A stretch of 64,000 bases of DNA, taken from the NCBI RefSeq assembly GCF_005503015.1, contig NZ_SCOL01000003.1:1-64000 (forward strand). Direction: 5' to 3'. Below the pieces are notes generated by a model that saw only the letters and a list, made by a program, of their open reading frames with translations, had not been told where the DNA came from and did not search any database. This DNA comes from Bacillus sp. E(2018). Lineage in GTDB: Bacteria > Bacillota > Bacilli > Bacillales > Fictibacillaceae. Shown here one piece after another: positions 51,390 to 61,584 of this stretch. The translations under genes were made by a program, and so were the position numbers. Each line of letters begins with the position of its first letter. The stretch's first letter is position 1.

Positions 51390-52776
51390 CTTCAAAAAAA
51401 TGGAGCAGTTTGGGAACCGCACAGCTGTATATGCAGACCGAGAATATTCATACTCAGAAATGGTAGAAATATCGGATGCCATCTGCGGTAATGTGGGTGA
51501 AAGAACGCTCGTTTTTTGTTTGTGCTCAAATAATAAAGAGTCTTTATTTGGTTACGTGGGCTTTATTAGAGGTGGCGTTGTCCCCGTGCTTTTGGATGCA
51601 TCCATCCATATAGATCGGTTACGAAGACTGGTTCATCTGTATAAGCCTGCATACATCTGGGCAAGTAGTAACAATCAAGATCTCTCAAAGACAATGGATT
51701 CTTCATTTGTATATGGAGATTACACATTATATAAATGTCCTGCCCATTTTCAACATAATCTTCATGAACATCTTGCTCTACTCTTAACAACCTCTGGAAG
51801 TACGGGGAGCCCCAAATTTGTTCGTTTAAGCTATGAAAATATTTTTGAAAACGCTGTATCAATAGCAAAGTACCTTGATATCCATGAAAACGAAAAATCG
51901 ATCACGACACTACCAATGAATTACTCCTACGGGCTTTCTATTATTAACAGCCATTTCATATGTGGAGCCACCGTCGTTGTAACAGGGGCTTCTATCATGA
52001 GTAAAGATTTTTGGGATTTATGTAAGGAACAGCAAGTCACAACTTTTGGTGGAGTTCCTTTTGTGTATGAGATGCTTGACAGGATGAAGTTTGAAGAGCT
52101 TAATCTGCCAAGTTTAAAAAAACTAACTCAAGCAGGTGGCAAGTTGAGCGAAACGCTATCCCGCAAATTTGCTGATGTGTGTAATCAGAAGGGGATTCAG
52201 TTTTTTACCATGTACGGTCAAACGGAGGCGACAGCGCGGATGACCTATCTTCCCTATGAGAAAAATCTTGAAAAAGTAGGGAGTATCGGTATCGCTATTC
52301 CCGGTGGAGAGCTAATCCTTCAAGATGACAAGGGAAATAAAATTACAACACCTTATTTGATAGGTGAATTGATATACAAAGGGCCCAATGTTTCCTTAGG
52401 GTATGCTGAGTCGTTATTCGATCTTTCGAAAAAAGATGAGAATCATGGTATCTTGCGTACGGGAGATATGGCTTACTTTGATGAGGATGGGTATTTCTTT
52501 ATATCGGGGCGCATCAAAAGAATGATTAAAGTGTATGGAAACCGCATCAGCCTTGATGATGTAGAAGCGTTTTTACATGAGCATGGCCACGATTGTATCT
52601 GTGCTGGAAGTGATGACCAAATGTATATCTACACATTAAGAGATGATTATGTTCAGATAAAAAAAATAGTCAAAGAAAAATTAAACTTGAAGGGCTTTAA
52701 GATTATAAGAATTGAGGAAATCCCACGTAATCATTATGGGAAAATCCTCTATTCAGACCTTCCTAAACTTGGCTAA
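51382..52776 (+). CDS. AMP-forming acyl/aminoacyl adenylating enzyme
   Basis: A 464-residue ANL-superfamily enzyme. Core motifs are complete: LLTTSGSTGSPKF (about residues 131-143), MYGQTEATARM, RTGDMAYFDEDGYFFISGR, GRIKRMIKVYGNRIS and the catalytic C-terminal lysine in NHYGKILY. It probably loads the neighbouring carrier protein, the role of DltA. However, the substrate-pocket segment LPMNYSYGLSIINSHFICGA resembles acyl-CoA ligases rather than the D-alanine site of DltA, so the cargo may be another acid. Confidence 0.83.
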   Translation: MNNFKKMEQFGNRTAVYADREYSYSEMVEISDAICGNVGERTLVFCLCSNNKESLFGYVGFIRGGVVPVLLDASIHIDRLRRLVHLYKPAYIWASSNNQDLSKTMDSSFVYGDYTLYKCPAHFQHNLHEHLALLLTTSGSTGSPKFVRLSYENIFENAVSIAKYLDIHENEKSITTLPMNYSYGLSIINSHFICGATVVVTGASIMSKDFWDLCKEQQVTTFGGVPFVYEMLDRMKFEELNLPSLKKLTQAGGKLSETLSRKFADVCNQKGIQFFTMYGQTEATARMTYLPYEKNLEKVGSIGIAIPGGELILQDDKGNKITTPYLIGELIYKGPNVSLGYAESLFDLSKKDENHGILRTGDMAYFDEDGYFFISGRIKRMIKVYGNRISLDDVEAFLHEHGHDCICAGSDDQMYIYTLRDDYVQIKKIVKEKLNLKGFKIIRIEEIPRNHYGKILYSDLPKLG

Positions 52777-52878
52777 TGTATAGTCGGTGATCTCTAAGAC
52801 TGACCACCGTGTTGCAATGCGATTTGTGCAGTTTATTTATTAGAAAAATTATAAGTTGATTTATGATCAGGTGATTGG

Positions 52879-54330
52879 ATGACTTTTATATCAATTGAGT
52901 TTCTTCTATTTCTCGCAATAACCGTTTTGTTGAACTATTCAATCCCCCATCGATTCAGATGGGTTCTTTTATTGGTTGCGAGTTATGTGTTTTACGCTAG
53001 TTTAAGTATTCAATTTATATTATTACTCTTAATTAGCACAGCTTTTACTTATTTTACTGGAATCTTTATTGAAAAACAGGAGACAAAAAAACAGAAGAAA
53101 AAAGCCTTGGTCGTTGGTATTTCTGTATTGTTGTTTTTTCTTGGTTGGTTTAAATATTTTAATTTTGTGAATGAATCGCTTCGGTCGTTTGCAACATTCA
53201 TGGGTTGGAATTATTCGATACCCTATCAAGAGATTGTTCTGCCATTAGCCATTTCATTTTATACATTTCAAGCTGTAAGTTATCTTGTGGATATTTTCTA
53301 TGGAAAGCAAAAAGCTGAAAGACATTATGGTTATTTTTCGGTCTATTTTGCATTTTTTCCACAACTGGTTGCAGGGCCGATTGAACGTGCCAAAAAATTA
53401 ATTCCACAATTGAAAGTCGAACAGCGTTTAAACTATGAAAATTTAGTATATGGAATGAAGAGAATCGCATGGGGTTTTTTTAAAAAGACATTGATTGCAG
53501 ATCGACTAGCTCCAATCGTTGCTAGTGTTTACGATAGTCCTAACCCGTCTGGTTCTGAAATCGTACTAGCTACTATATTATTCTCGATTCAGTTATACGC
53601 TGATTTTTCAGCGTGCAGTGACATTGCCATTGGTAGCGCCAGAATGTTGGGAATCAATTTAACTGAAAACTTTAAGCAGCCGCACTTTGCCGTTTCGATT
53701 TCAGATTTTTGGAGTAGATGGCATATAACGCTCTCCACATGGCTTAGGGATTATATTTTTTTCCCGTTAGGTAAGAGGAAAAAGAAGAGAAGCGAAATCT
53801 ATTTTGCCATTGTGATTACTTTTTTAGTAAGCGGCATATGGCACGGAGCCGCTTGGACTTTTATATTATGGGGTCTCATTCATGGGTTTTATCGCGTGTT
53901 TGGAGATGCAACGAAATCTTATCGTGAAAGTATGGCTTCGTTTATTCGATTGGATAGAACTCCAGTGCTTCATAGGTGGTTGAAGATTGCAATAACCTTC
54001 CTTCTAGTCTGCTTTTCTAGAGTTTTTTTTCGATCGGATACCGTAGCACAAGCATTTGAAAATGCAAAACTTTTCTTAAGCATCAGCTCTTGGAGCCCGG
54101 TGGGAATAATTAAAGCTTTTGAAATTTTTCCGTTATTTGATCTGTTACTTTTCATTTTTTTCTTTATTATTCTCCAACTGTTTCAATATATAGAAAGAAA
54201 CAATGGTTCAGCATGGGAATTTCTATCAAAGCACTCTACATTTACTAGATTGGCATTTTATATTTTTCTTATTTTTTCAGTTCTTGTATTAGGTGTTACT
54301 GGTGATGGATTTGTTTATGGTGGATTTTGA
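52879..54330 (+). CDS. MBOAT O-acyltransferase (DltB/AlgI-like)
   Basis: A 483-residue membrane-bound O-acyltransferase with about eleven hydrophobic segments. Conserved blocks are FFPQLVAGPIERAKKLIPQL, SDFWSRWHITLSTWLRDYIFFPLG (about residues 276-299) and SGIWHGAAWTFILWGLIHG with the catalytic histidine (about residue 320). It would move the acyl group from carrier protein to the outside. The usual order dltA-B-C-D is changed here to carrier-adenylase-MBOAT-SGNH. AGGTGATTGG precedes the ATG. Confidence 0.88.
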   Translation: MTFISIEFLLFLAITVLLNYSIPHRFRWVLLLVASYVFYASLSIQFILLLLISTAFTYFTGIFIEKQETKKQKKKALVVGISVLLFFLGWFKYFNFVNESLRSFATFMGWNYSIPYQEIVLPLAISFYTFQAVSYLVDIFYGKQKAERHYGYFSVYFAFFPQLVAGPIERAKKLIPQLKVEQRLNYENLVYGMKRIAWGFFKKTLIADRLAPIVASVYDSPNPSGSEIVLATILFSIQLYADFSACSDIAIGSARMLGINLTENFKQPHFAVSISDFWSRWHITLSTWLRDYIFFPLGKRKKKRSEIYFAIVITFLVSGIWHGAAWTFILWGLIHGFYRVFGDATKSYRESMASFIRLDRTPVLHRWLKIAITFLLVCFSRVFFRSDTVAQAFENAKLFLSISSWSPVGIIKAFEIFPLFDLLLFIFFFIILQLFQYIERNNGSAWEFLSKHSTFTRLAFYIFLIFSVLVLGVTGDGFVYGGF

Positions 54331-54400
54331 TACAACAACTTCCATATGAAGTTTAGGTGAGGAATTATGTTAAAGAAACACGGTGTTGAAAGGATTTGTT

Positions 54401-55315
54401 ATGGTACGTTTATTCATCAAGTTAACAATTATCATCGGTGTTGTTATCCTGCTTTTTATGCCTATCAATCAATTTGTTAAGGATTCATATGATTACAATA
54501 TTGACCATGACATACTGGCATTTAAGAAACAACCACATCCTGTTGATCTCATCAATCTAGGTGCATCTCATTCGATGTATGGTTATTATTTTAAGCCCAC
54601 TGGTTTGTCCCATCTGGACTTAGCGCTTCCTTCTCAGACCATTCAATACGACTCTAAATTGTTGAAAGAGTATGGTGAGCATCTTAAACCTGGTGGTGTC
54701 GTACTCGTTTCCATCTCTCAGATGACTTTTGCCAATACTGAGGCTAAGAACATTGGGAACTATTATAGAGTTTTAAATCGAAGTGATATTGAACCGTATA
54801 ATATGATTGATTATTACAGTTATTTGTACTTACCAGGGACTAATACCGCGAGTCTTAGCTCTGCAATCACGGGTAAACTAAAAGACTTAAGATGGAATTC
54901 TCATCAACCTTGGTCAAATAACGGTAAAGATTATTCGGAAAGAAAGTATGAGAAAATAGAAGAAAAGTATCAGGAAGCAGTAGAAAACAATAACATTGAA
55001 CCAAATATAAAGCAGTTAAGAGAAATTGTGGATTATTGCCGCGAGAAAGGCTACCAAGTCGTGTTGACCATGGAGCCCGTTCATCAGTCTTATCAAGAAT
55101 TTTTCAATGAAGAAGTAATGAATAGACTTGTTTTTCAGCATTTAGAAGCTCTAAATCTAGATGTTCCATTGTTAAATTATATGGATGATCCAAGATTCGT
55201 AAACAAGCAAGAATATTTTATCGACCCCGATCATTTAAACAGTGAGGGCAGAAAAAAGTTCTCTTGGATCGTTTACGAGGAACTGAAGAAAATGGGCTAT
55301 TTAAAAAAGGATTGA
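54401..55315 (+). CDS. DltD/SGNH-like extracytoplasmic protein
   Basis: About 304 residues with one N-terminal membrane anchor (residues 4-23) and an outside domain. LINLGASHSMYGY (about residues 51-63) has the GxSxS nucleophile block, and the C-terminal DPDHLNSEGRKKF carries the Asp-His pair of SGNH enzymes. It would accept or transfer the acyl group after the MBOAT protein, as DltD or AlgX/PatB-type proteins do. GTG at 54383 also opens the frame; ATG at 54401 after GAAAGGATTTGTT is preferred. Confidence 0.8.
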   Translation: MVRLFIKLTIIIGVVILLFMPINQFVKDSYDYNIDHDILAFKKQPHPVDLINLGASHSMYGYYFKPTGLSHLDLALPSQTIQYDSKLLKEYGEHLKPGGVVLVSISQMTFANTEAKNIGNYYRVLNRSDIEPYNMIDYYSYLYLPGTNTASLSSAITGKLKDLRWNSHQPWSNNGKDYSERKYEKIEEKYQEAVENNNIEPNIKQLREIVDYCREKGYQVVLTMEPVHQSYQEFFNEEVMNRLVFQHLEALNLDVPLLNYMDDPRFVNKQEYFIDPDHLNSEGRKKFSWIVYEELKKMGYLKKD

Positions 55316-55598
55316 ATCAAAGTTGAATCAAACATGAAACATTTAAATAACTTTAAAAGTTAATAAAGGAGCAGACCTGCAGGTGAGAAGGGCAGGGACG
55401 AAAAAGAGACAATATCTTTTTGTATGAATTGTGTTGATATCATAACCATCGAGAGGCTTTTTTGTGCATTTGTAAATTTCCATAAATTATAAATGTGCAG
55501 TGATTGATATTGAGTGAACAATCATGATATAAGTGTAAAAGAATATTTATTTTACCGGGATTTTGAAGCTGCATTACAGTGAGAGGATTTGAGCATTA
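55316..55598. other. Gap between the cassette and dus
   Basis: Contains the palindrome ACCTGCAGGT (55376-55385) and a weak A/T hairpin AAAAAGA-TCTTTTT (55401-55421) that may end cassette transcription. No gene is evident. Confidence 0.4.
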
Positions 55599-56555
55599 AT
55601 GATAGATAATTTTTGGCGTGACCTGCCGCGTCCATTTTTTGTACTTGCTCCAATGGAGGATGTAACAGATGTTGTTTTTCGTCATGTCGTAAGTAAAGCA
55701 GGGCGACCGGATGTGTTTTTTACGGAGTTTACCAACTCAGATAGCTATTGTCATCCAGAAGGATTAAAAAGTGTTCGCGGCCGTTTGACGTTTACAGAAG
55801 ACGAACAGCCGATGGTGGCACATATATGGGGAGATAACCCTGAATATTTCCGTCAAATGAGTATTGGGATGAAAGAGATGGGCTTTAAAGGAATCGACAT
55901 TAACATGGGCTGCCCTGTACCGAATGTCGCACAAAGAGGAAAAGGAAGTGGCCTTATTCTTCGTCCAGATGTAGCGGCTGAATTGATTCAAGCGGCTAAA
56001 GCTGGCGGACTGCCTGTTAGTGTGAAAACACGACTTGGTTTTAAAGAGATCACCGAGTGGGAAGCGTGGCTTACGCATATTTTAGAGCAGGATATTGCAA
56101 ACCTTTCTATCCATTTACGTACAAGAGAGGAAATGAGTCTGGTAGATGCCCATTGGGAGCTGATTCCTGAGATTAAAAAGCTGCGTGACCGTATTGCACC
56201 AGATACGTTACTAACGATTAATGGAGACATCCCGGACCGTCAAGTCGGGCTAGAGCTTGCTGAAAAATACGGAATTGATGGTGTTATGATCGGGCGTGGA
56301 ATCTTTAAGAATCCATTTGCTTTTGAAAAAGAGCCAAGAGAACATAGCAGTAAAGAATACCTTGATCTGTTAAGACTGCAGCTCGATCTACAAGATCAAT
56401 ACGCAGAAGAAGTGCCGCGTTCTATCACAGGACTTCATCGCTTCTTCAAAATCTATGTAAAAGGATTCCCTGGAGCGGCAGAATTACGCAATCAGTTGAT
56501 GAACACAAAATCAACGGATGAAGTGAGAGCATTGCTAGATCACTTAGAACTGTAA
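55599..56555 (+). CDS. dus: tRNA-dihydrouridine synthase
   Basis: A flavin enzyme reducing uridines in the tRNA D-loop. 318 residues: [15 protein letters not shown] at the N-terminus, the catalytic cysteine in [19 protein letters not shown] (about residue 105), SVKTRLGF, and the FMN-phosphate site [15 protein letters not shown]-terminal helical domain follows. The weak ribosome site GAGAGGATTTGAGC lies before the ATG. Which uridine it modifies cannot be told. Confidence 0.92.
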   Translation: MIDNFWRDLPRPFFVLAPMEDVTDVVFRHVVSKAGRPDVFFTEFTNSDSYCHPEGLKSVRGRLTFTEDEQPMVAHIWGDNPEYFRQMSIGMKEMGFKGIDINMGCPVPNVAQRGKGSGLILRPDVAAELIQAAKAGGLPVSVKTRLGFKEITEWEAWLTHILEQDIANLSIHLRTREEMSLVDAHWELIPEIKKLRDRIAPDTLLTINGDIPDRQVGLELAEKYGIDGVMIGRGIFKNPFAFEKEPREHSSKEYLDLLRLQLDLQDQYAEEVPRSITGLHRFFKIYVKGFPGAAELRNQLMNTKSTDEVRALLDHLEL

Positions 56556-56577
56556 CAACATATAAAACATTTAAATT

Positions 56578-56614
56578 CAGTATGAGACCTGACGTGTTTC
56601 ATACTGTTTTTTTT
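56578..56614 (+). terminator. Terminator after dus
   Basis: Hairpin CAGTATGA...TCATACTG followed by eight T. Confidence 0.88.
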
Positions 56615-56714
56615 AAGTTCTTTTTATGATTCTAGTCCGAAATTCAACTAGAGGAAGGTGATCGTTTTTGTAGAATTATAAATCAAACTAGAAGATTCGA
56701 GGAGGAGTTACGTT

Positions 56715-57392
56715 ATGAAATTACTGCTCACATCTGGAGGCGTGATTAACAAAAGCATACATGAGGCGCTCGTTGATATGTTGGACAAGCCGATTGCTGA
56801 TTGCACCGCGCTATGTATACCAACAGCGATGTATGGACATCCCTGGGTGGGCCCTGGCGTGAAAGCGTGGGAGTTCATCACCGGGAAAGAGGAAAATCCT
56901 ATGGTTAACTTAGGTTGGAAGTCAGTTGGTGTGCTGGAGCTTACAGCGCTACCAAGCCTGAAAAAAGAACGCTGGGTGCCGCTCGTACAGGAGGCGGACG
57001 TCTTATTGGTATCGGGCGGAGACGCTCTTTACCTGTATCATTGGATGCAGCAGTCGGGGTTAGCAGAGCTATTACCATCGCTTCGCGCAGTATATGTGGG
57101 AATGAGTGCAGGAAGTATGGTGATGACACCTAAGATTGGGAAAGATTTCGTGGGCTGGACTCCACCGAGCGGTGAAGATCAAGCACTTGGTTTAGTCGAT
57201 TTTTCAATCTTTCCACATGTTGATCACGAGATGCTGCCGGAAAACACCATGGCAGCTGCAGAACAATGGGCTGCTGAGATTAATGGACCAGCATATGCTA
57301 TTGATGATGATACCGCAATCAAAGTAATTGATGGTGAGGCTGAAGTGATTTCTGAAGGACATTGGAAACTATTAAGTAAAGTTAGTTCATAA
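56715..57392 (+). CDS. Peptidase E-like (S51 family) protein
   Basis: A 225-residue protein with a class I glutamine amidotransferase-like fold and a serine nucleophile in YVGMSAGSMVMTPKIG (Ser near residue 134), preceded by DVLLVSGGDALYLYHWM. S51 enzymes such as PepE cleave Asp-X dipeptides or process cyanophycin; the exact substrate is not evident. A His follows in FPHVDHEM. GGAGGAGTTACGTT precedes the ATG. Monocistronic. Confidence 0.85.
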   Translation: MKLLLTSGGVINKSIHEALVDMLDKPIADCTALCIPTAMYGHPWVGPGVKAWEFITGKEENPMVNLGWKSVGVLELTALPSLKKERWVPLVQEADVLLVSGGDALYLYHWMQQSGLAELLPSLRAVYVGMSAGSMVMTPKIGKDFVGWTPPSGEDQALGLVDFSIFPHVDHEMLPENTMAAAEQWAAEINGPAYAIDDDTAIKVIDGEAEVISEGHWKLLSKVSS

Positions 57393-57693
57393 GTCATATC
57401 ATTCGGAAAATGAATAGGATAGGAATTAAATTAAAAGTAGAGATTTCTTTGTGAAGAAGAAAGCAGTTGATACCTATGCTTTTTTCTTTTTTTATGGGAT
57501 GAATAACTAGTGATAAATTCTCCTTTAAATGTTTGAACACGTTAAATTTAATTAGTAGATTTCACCCATACAACACTCTCAGCCATAGTTTTTATTTGTA
57601 TTTTTGTAAAATTAAGATAATTCTTATTGTTCATTCGGAATGATTTCCTCTCTTATATAATGAGAATAACCAATTAATAGGAGGTATCGTTTC
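57393..57693. other. Gap before the M4 protease gene
   Basis: A hairpin-like AAGAAAGCA...TGCTTTTTTCTTTTTTT (about 57459-57496) may end the peptidase gene. The rest is A+T-rich, with a -10 TATAAT (57656-57661) and AGGAGGT before the protease start. The -35 is poor, so an activator may be needed. Confidence 0.5.
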
Positions 57694-59361
57694 GTGAAGA
57701 AAAAGCTTATAGGTTCCGTCATTTTGTCATCTGCATTGCTATTAAGTTCCATTCCGGTTAATGTACTTGCACAACCTGTTCATTCAAGTGAAGTCAACCG
57801 TGTTCATGTTGCTAAAGAATGGAATGAGAAAGCGAGTGTACCTTTCTTTGTGAAGGAAAGAGATGCAGAGAAGTTTTCCTCCAGCAGTTCTTCTAACGCA
57901 ATAAATTATTTAAAGAAAAACCAAGATAAAACAGGTATTAAAAGTCCGGAAAAAAATTTAAAAGTTAAAAGTGTGAATAAAGATGAACTTGGAATGACTC
58001 ACGTACGATTTTCACAAGCGGTCAACGGCGTTCCTGTCGAAGGTTCAGAAGTAATAGCCCATTTTAATAATAATCATGAGATCGTTTCCGTGAATGGAAG
58101 AACGAATCAAACGATTGTTGATCAACTCGTAGATACACAAGCTGACATCAGTAAACAAGATGCGCTACAAGCCGCTTTATCATCGGTTAACGCCCCTCAA
58201 GAGCTAACGTATGAACCAACATCAGAGCTCGTTATCTATCCATTTGAAAAGAAAAATTATACCGCTTATAAAATAAACGTTAACTTTATGGGTGAAGCAC
58301 CTGGAAACTGGTTTGTATTTGTAGATGCTAAAACAGGGAAAGTCATCGATCGATATAATGGGCTGATGCATGCAGAGGAACACAAGACACAAACAGGCTC
58401 TGGCCTTGGGGTACATGGTGAGCATAGAAAATTACATATTACACGAGTGAAAGAACCGAAATCTGGAACGAGGTTCGCTTTAGCGGATTACTCTCATGAG
58501 AATCTTGAAGGAATTTTTACGTATGATTCCACAAGTGATTGGGACTCTAGTAATGATAAGATTTATACGGGGAATTCTGCTTCCTTTACGAGTGACTATG
58601 ACCGAGCGGCTGTTGATGCACACTATAATTCTGAAAAGGTCTATGAGTATTATTTGAATGAGCATGGTAGGAATTCTTTGGATGGAGAAGGTATGGCGAT
58701 CAATTCCTATGTACACATGGGAGTCGATTACAATAATGCATTCTGGAATGGACGTTATATGGCCTATGGAGATGGTGACGGTGAATTCTTCATTCCATTA
58801 TCTGCAGGTCTTGATGTTGCAGCACATGAAATGACACATGGTGTGATTACGCATACCGCAAATCTAGCTTACCGTAACCAATCTGGAGCACTTAATGAAT
58901 CATTCGCTGACGTTTTTGGTGCACTCGTTGACGATAGCGATTGGGAAATGGGTGAGGACATCATGGCACCGGCTGCAAAAGCAGATGGTGTAACGAGATT
59001 GCGTAGCTTAAGCGATCCGAACAGTGTTGTTGTCAGCAACCCGCAAAGAGCGGCTTATGGCAGTGGTGTCTATCCAGCACATATGGATGAATATTATAAC
59101 ATGCCGCTGAATGTAGATAATGGTGGTGTACATGTGAACTCTTCCATTACGAATCATGCTGCGTATCTGATCGGTGAGGAGCTTGGTAGAGAAAAATTAG
59201 GTAAAATATATTACCGTGCTCTATCGGTCTACTTAACATCAAATTCTAACTTTAGTGAAGCTCGTCAAGCCATCGTACAAGCTGCAACAGATCTTTATGG
59301 TTCAGGAAGTACCGAAGTAACCGCAGTTAACGCAGGCTTTGATGCGGTTGGTATTAATTAA
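57694..59361 (+). CDS. npr: Thermolysin-family (M4) neutral protease precursor
   Basis: A secreted zinc metalloprotease of 555 residues. Signal peptide about residues 1-27 (ending VNVLAQ). The propeptide holds an FTP domain (TGIKSPEKNLKV...) and a PepSY-like part (about 120-225). The mature enzyme starts near 230. Zinc ligands are His378 and His382 in HEMTH and Glu in GALNESFADVFG; the active-site HVNSSITNHAAY is intact. The start is GTG behind AGGAGGTATCGTTTC. A family-typical length, no defect seen. Confidence 0.94.
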   Translation: MKKKLIGSVILSSALLLSSIPVNVLAQPVHSSEVNRVHVAKEWNEKASVPFFVKERDAEKFSSSSSSNAINYLKKNQDKTGIKSPEKNLKVKSVNKDELGMTHVRFSQAVNGVPVEGSEVIAHFNNNHEIVSVNGRTNQTIVDQLVDTQADISKQDALQAALSSVNAPQELTYEPTSELVIYPFEKKNYTAYKINVNFMGEAPGNWFVFVDAKTGKVIDRYNGLMHAEEHKTQTGSGLGVHGEHRKLHITRVKEPKSGTRFALADYSHENLEGIFTYDSTSDWDSSNDKIYTGNSASFTSDYDRAAVDAHYNSEKVYEYYLNEHGRNSLDGEGMAINSYVHMGVDYNNAFWNGRYMAYGDGDGEFFIPLSAGLDVAAHEMTHGVITHTANLAYRNQSGALNESFADVFGALVDDSDWEMGEDIMAPAAKADGVTRLRSLSDPNSVVVSNPQRAAYGSGVYPAHMDEYYNMPLNVDNGGVHVNSSITNHAAYLIGEELGREKLGKIYYRALSVYLTSNSNFSEARQAIVQAATDLYGSGSTEVTAVNAGFDAVGIN

Positions 59362-59391
59362 TAGAACCATTGGTAGCTGTAATACAAAATG

Positions 59392-59428
59392 AAAACCTCA
59401 GGAGCACAATCCTGAGGTTTTATTTTAG
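59392..59428 (+). terminator. Terminator after npr
   Basis: Perfect stem AAAACCTCAGGA-GCACAA-TCCTGAGGTTTT followed by T-rich sequence. Confidence 0.92.
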
Positions 59429-59487
59429 TAAAGAAGTGTGGTTAATATTATCAAAATATTCTAATGATTACAACTTTTATAAATACA

Positions 59488-59516
59488 TTGTAATAAGTCG
59501 AAATACTTACTATAAT
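59488..59516 (+). promoter_or_regulatory. Promoter of the sstT-like gene
   Basis: TTGTAA (59488-59493), 17-base spacer, consensus -10 TATAAT (59511-59516). It implies an untranslated leader of ~135 bases. That leader holds complementary pairs ACCTGT/ACAGGT (59582-59611) and ATCTAG/CTAGAT, which may fold. Confidence 0.65.
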
Positions 59517-59660
59517 ACTATTTATTAGAAAGACAATTGTATTTTTAGGGTGGATATTATTTAAAGTGATTCAATTGTTCTACCTGTTAAAAGCATATCT
59601 TACTACAGGTTTATCTAGATTAACAGCTTTACAATACTAACTAGATTGGTGATGACATCT

Positions 59661-60899
59661 ATGAAACGTATAATGAAAAAGTGGAATCAGCTAAGTCTTG
59701 TTAAACAGATCTTTATTGGATTAATTGTAGGTATTATCTTAGCTTTAGCGATTCCGCAAGCAGCAAAACCTGTTGTTATTTTTGGAACATTATTTGTGGG
59801 TGCACTAAAAGCAATCGCACCTGTCCTAGTATTATTCTTGGTTATGTCAGCGATCGCCCAGCATAAAGCGGGCCATCAGACAAACATGAAAGCTATTATC
59901 TCTCTATATCTTATAGGAACGTTTCTAGCAGGGTTGATTGCGGTTGTTGCTAGCTTTATCTTCCCAGTAGGTCTGACACTTGGAAAAGGAGCAGAAGGTG
60001 TGACTCCTCCTGGTGGCGTGGTTGAAGTACTCAAAACGTTATTGATGAACGTAGTTGATAATCCATTTAACGCTTTAGTTAACGCGAACTATATCGGTAT
60101 CTTGGCGTGGGCAGTACTTTTAGGTCTTGCTTTAAGAAGTGCGCAGGAAACGACTAAAACGATGATTTCAAACGTTTCAGATGCTGTAGCCAAACTAGTG
60201 ACATGGGTAATTAAGTTCGCACCGCTAGGAATCATGGGACTAGTCGTTGAATCGATTACGTCGAACGGAATTGAATCATTATTGAGTTATGGTAAGTTGT
60301 TAGGACTTTTAATCGGTTGTATGGTATTTGTTGCGTTGGTTGTGAATCCACTTATTGTGTTTACAGCAATCCGCCAAAATCCGTATCCGCTTGTTTTCAA
60401 ATGCTTGAAAGAAAGTGGAATCACAGCATTCTTCACACGTAGCTCCGCTTCTAACATTCCTGTAAATATGAAGTTATGTGAGAAGCTTGGTTTGGACAAG
60501 GATAATTATTCTGTATCCATCCCATTAGGTGCAACGATCAATATGGCAGGGGCTGCGGTTACGATTTCTGTATTAACACTTGCTGCCGTTCATACTCTTA
60601 ACATCCAAGTCGATCTTGGAACAGCTATTCTTCTTAGTGTTCTATCCGCTGTATGTGCATGTGGTGCTTCAGGGGTTGCTGGTGGATCCTTGTTGTTGAT
60701 CCCTCTGGCTTGTAGCCTGTTTGGAATTCCAGGTGATGTGGCGATGCAAGTAGTTGGAGTCGGCTTTATCATAGGCGTTTTACAAGATTCTTTCGAAACA
60801 GCTTTAAATTCTTCAACAGATGTACTGTTTACAGCTGCAGCTGAGTACAAAGAATGGCGTAAAGAAGGTAAAGAAATCAATATTCAAAAAGCAGCATAA
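59661..60899 (+). CDS. sstT: Serine/threonine:sodium symporter, SstT-like
   Basis: A dicarboxylate/amino acid:cation symporter (DAACS) family transporter of about 412 residues. The order of hydrophobic segments and the C-terminal blocks [14 protein letters not shown] (about residues 257-270), [13 protein letters not shown] and [19 protein letters not shown] match SstT rather than GltP. It imports serine and threonine with Na+. The frame opens with TTG at 59646; ATG at 59661 with GGTGATG ahead is chosen. The start is uncertain by a few codons. Confidence 0.88.
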   Translation: MKRIMKKWNQLSLVKQIFIGLIVGIILALAIPQAAKPVVIFGTLFVGALKAIAPVLVLFLVMSAIAQHKAGHQTNMKAIISLYLIGTFLAGLIAVVASFIFPVGLTLGKGAEGVTPPGGVVEVLKTLLMNVVDNPFNALVNANYIGILAWAVLLGLALRSAQETTKTMISNVSDAVAKLVTWVIKFAPLGIMGLVVESITSNGIESLLSYGKLLGLLIGCMVFVALVVNPLIVFTAIRQNPYPLVFKCLKESGITAFFTRSSASNIPVNMKLCEKLGLDKDNYSVSIPLGATINMAGAAVTISVLTLAAVHTLNIQVDLGTAILLSVLSAVCACGASGVAGGSLLLIPLACSLFGIPGDVAMQVVGVGFIIGVLQDSFETALNSSTDVLFTAAAEYKEWRKEGKEINIQKAA

Positions 60900-60904
60900 T
60901 AGAT

Positions 60905-60943
60905 GGCACCTGAAACGTTTAACACGTTGCGGGTGCCTTTTTT
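60905..60943 (+). terminator. Terminator after sstT
   Basis: Hairpin GGCACC...GGTGCC with an inner ACGT/ACGT pair, followed by TTTTTT. Confidence 0.88.
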
Positions 60944-61034
60944 GTTGACGTAATTTTCTTTGTTAAAAGGAATTTTGACGAAGTGCATGGAATGACATAA
61001 GTGGTTTTATTATTAAAAAATCAGGAGGTTACTC

Positions 61035-61430
61035 ATGGGAAGATTAGTGCATTTTGAAATTCATGTGGATGATATGGAACGAGCAATGAAGTTTTACGGT
61101 GAGGTGTTCGCCTGGTCGTTCCAAGATTGGAGTGAATATGCCGGAATGCCTTATTTCGGTGCAGTGACTGGGGACGACAAAGAAATGGGGATTAACGGGG
61201 CACTCATGCAAAGGCAGAGCCCGCCACCTGAAGCGAATCAAGCATTAAATGGGTATGCTTGTACGATGGGTGTTGAAAGCTACGATGAAACGGAAGCTAA
61301 GATTTTGGAGCAAGGCGGAAAAGTAGCGATGCCAAAGTACGCGCTACCAGGAATGGCTTGGCAAGGATACTACATAGATACAGAAGGCAATATTTTTGGC
61401 ATTCATCAGCCTGATGAGAATGCGAAATAA
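61035..61430 (+). CDS. VOC family (glyoxalase-like) protein
   Basis: A 131-residue protein of the vicinal oxygen chelate superfamily: VHFEIHVDDMERAMKFYGEVFAWSF at the start, and YIDTEGNIFGIHQPD at the end, which carries the typical glutamate-region motif. Two beta-alpha-beta units make one compact domain. Single-domain members of this type lack a settled function. TCAGGAGGTTACTC precedes the ATG. It is monocistronic. Confidence 0.87.
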   Translation: MGRLVHFEIHVDDMERAMKFYGEVFAWSFQDWSEYAGMPYFGAVTGDDKEMGINGALMQRQSPPPEANQALNGYACTMGVESYDETEAKILEQGGKVAMPKYALPGMAWQGYYIDTEGNIFGIHQPDENAK

Positions 61431-61460
61431 ACAATATAATTTTAGTATATTTAACTACGG

Positions 61461-61493
61461 CAACCAATCCTTCATGGAGAGGTTGTTTTTTTA
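61461..61493 (+). terminator. Terminator after VOC gene
   Basis: Hairpin CAACC...GGTTG, with inner TCC/GGA pairing, followed by TTTTTTT. Confidence 0.8.
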
Positions 61494-61584
61494 TACATTT
61501 AAAATATCAAAATAATAAAAATTTTACCATTATATAGTATTTAATGGTAATATATTACTAGTAAATTAATTGGGGGATAGCAAT

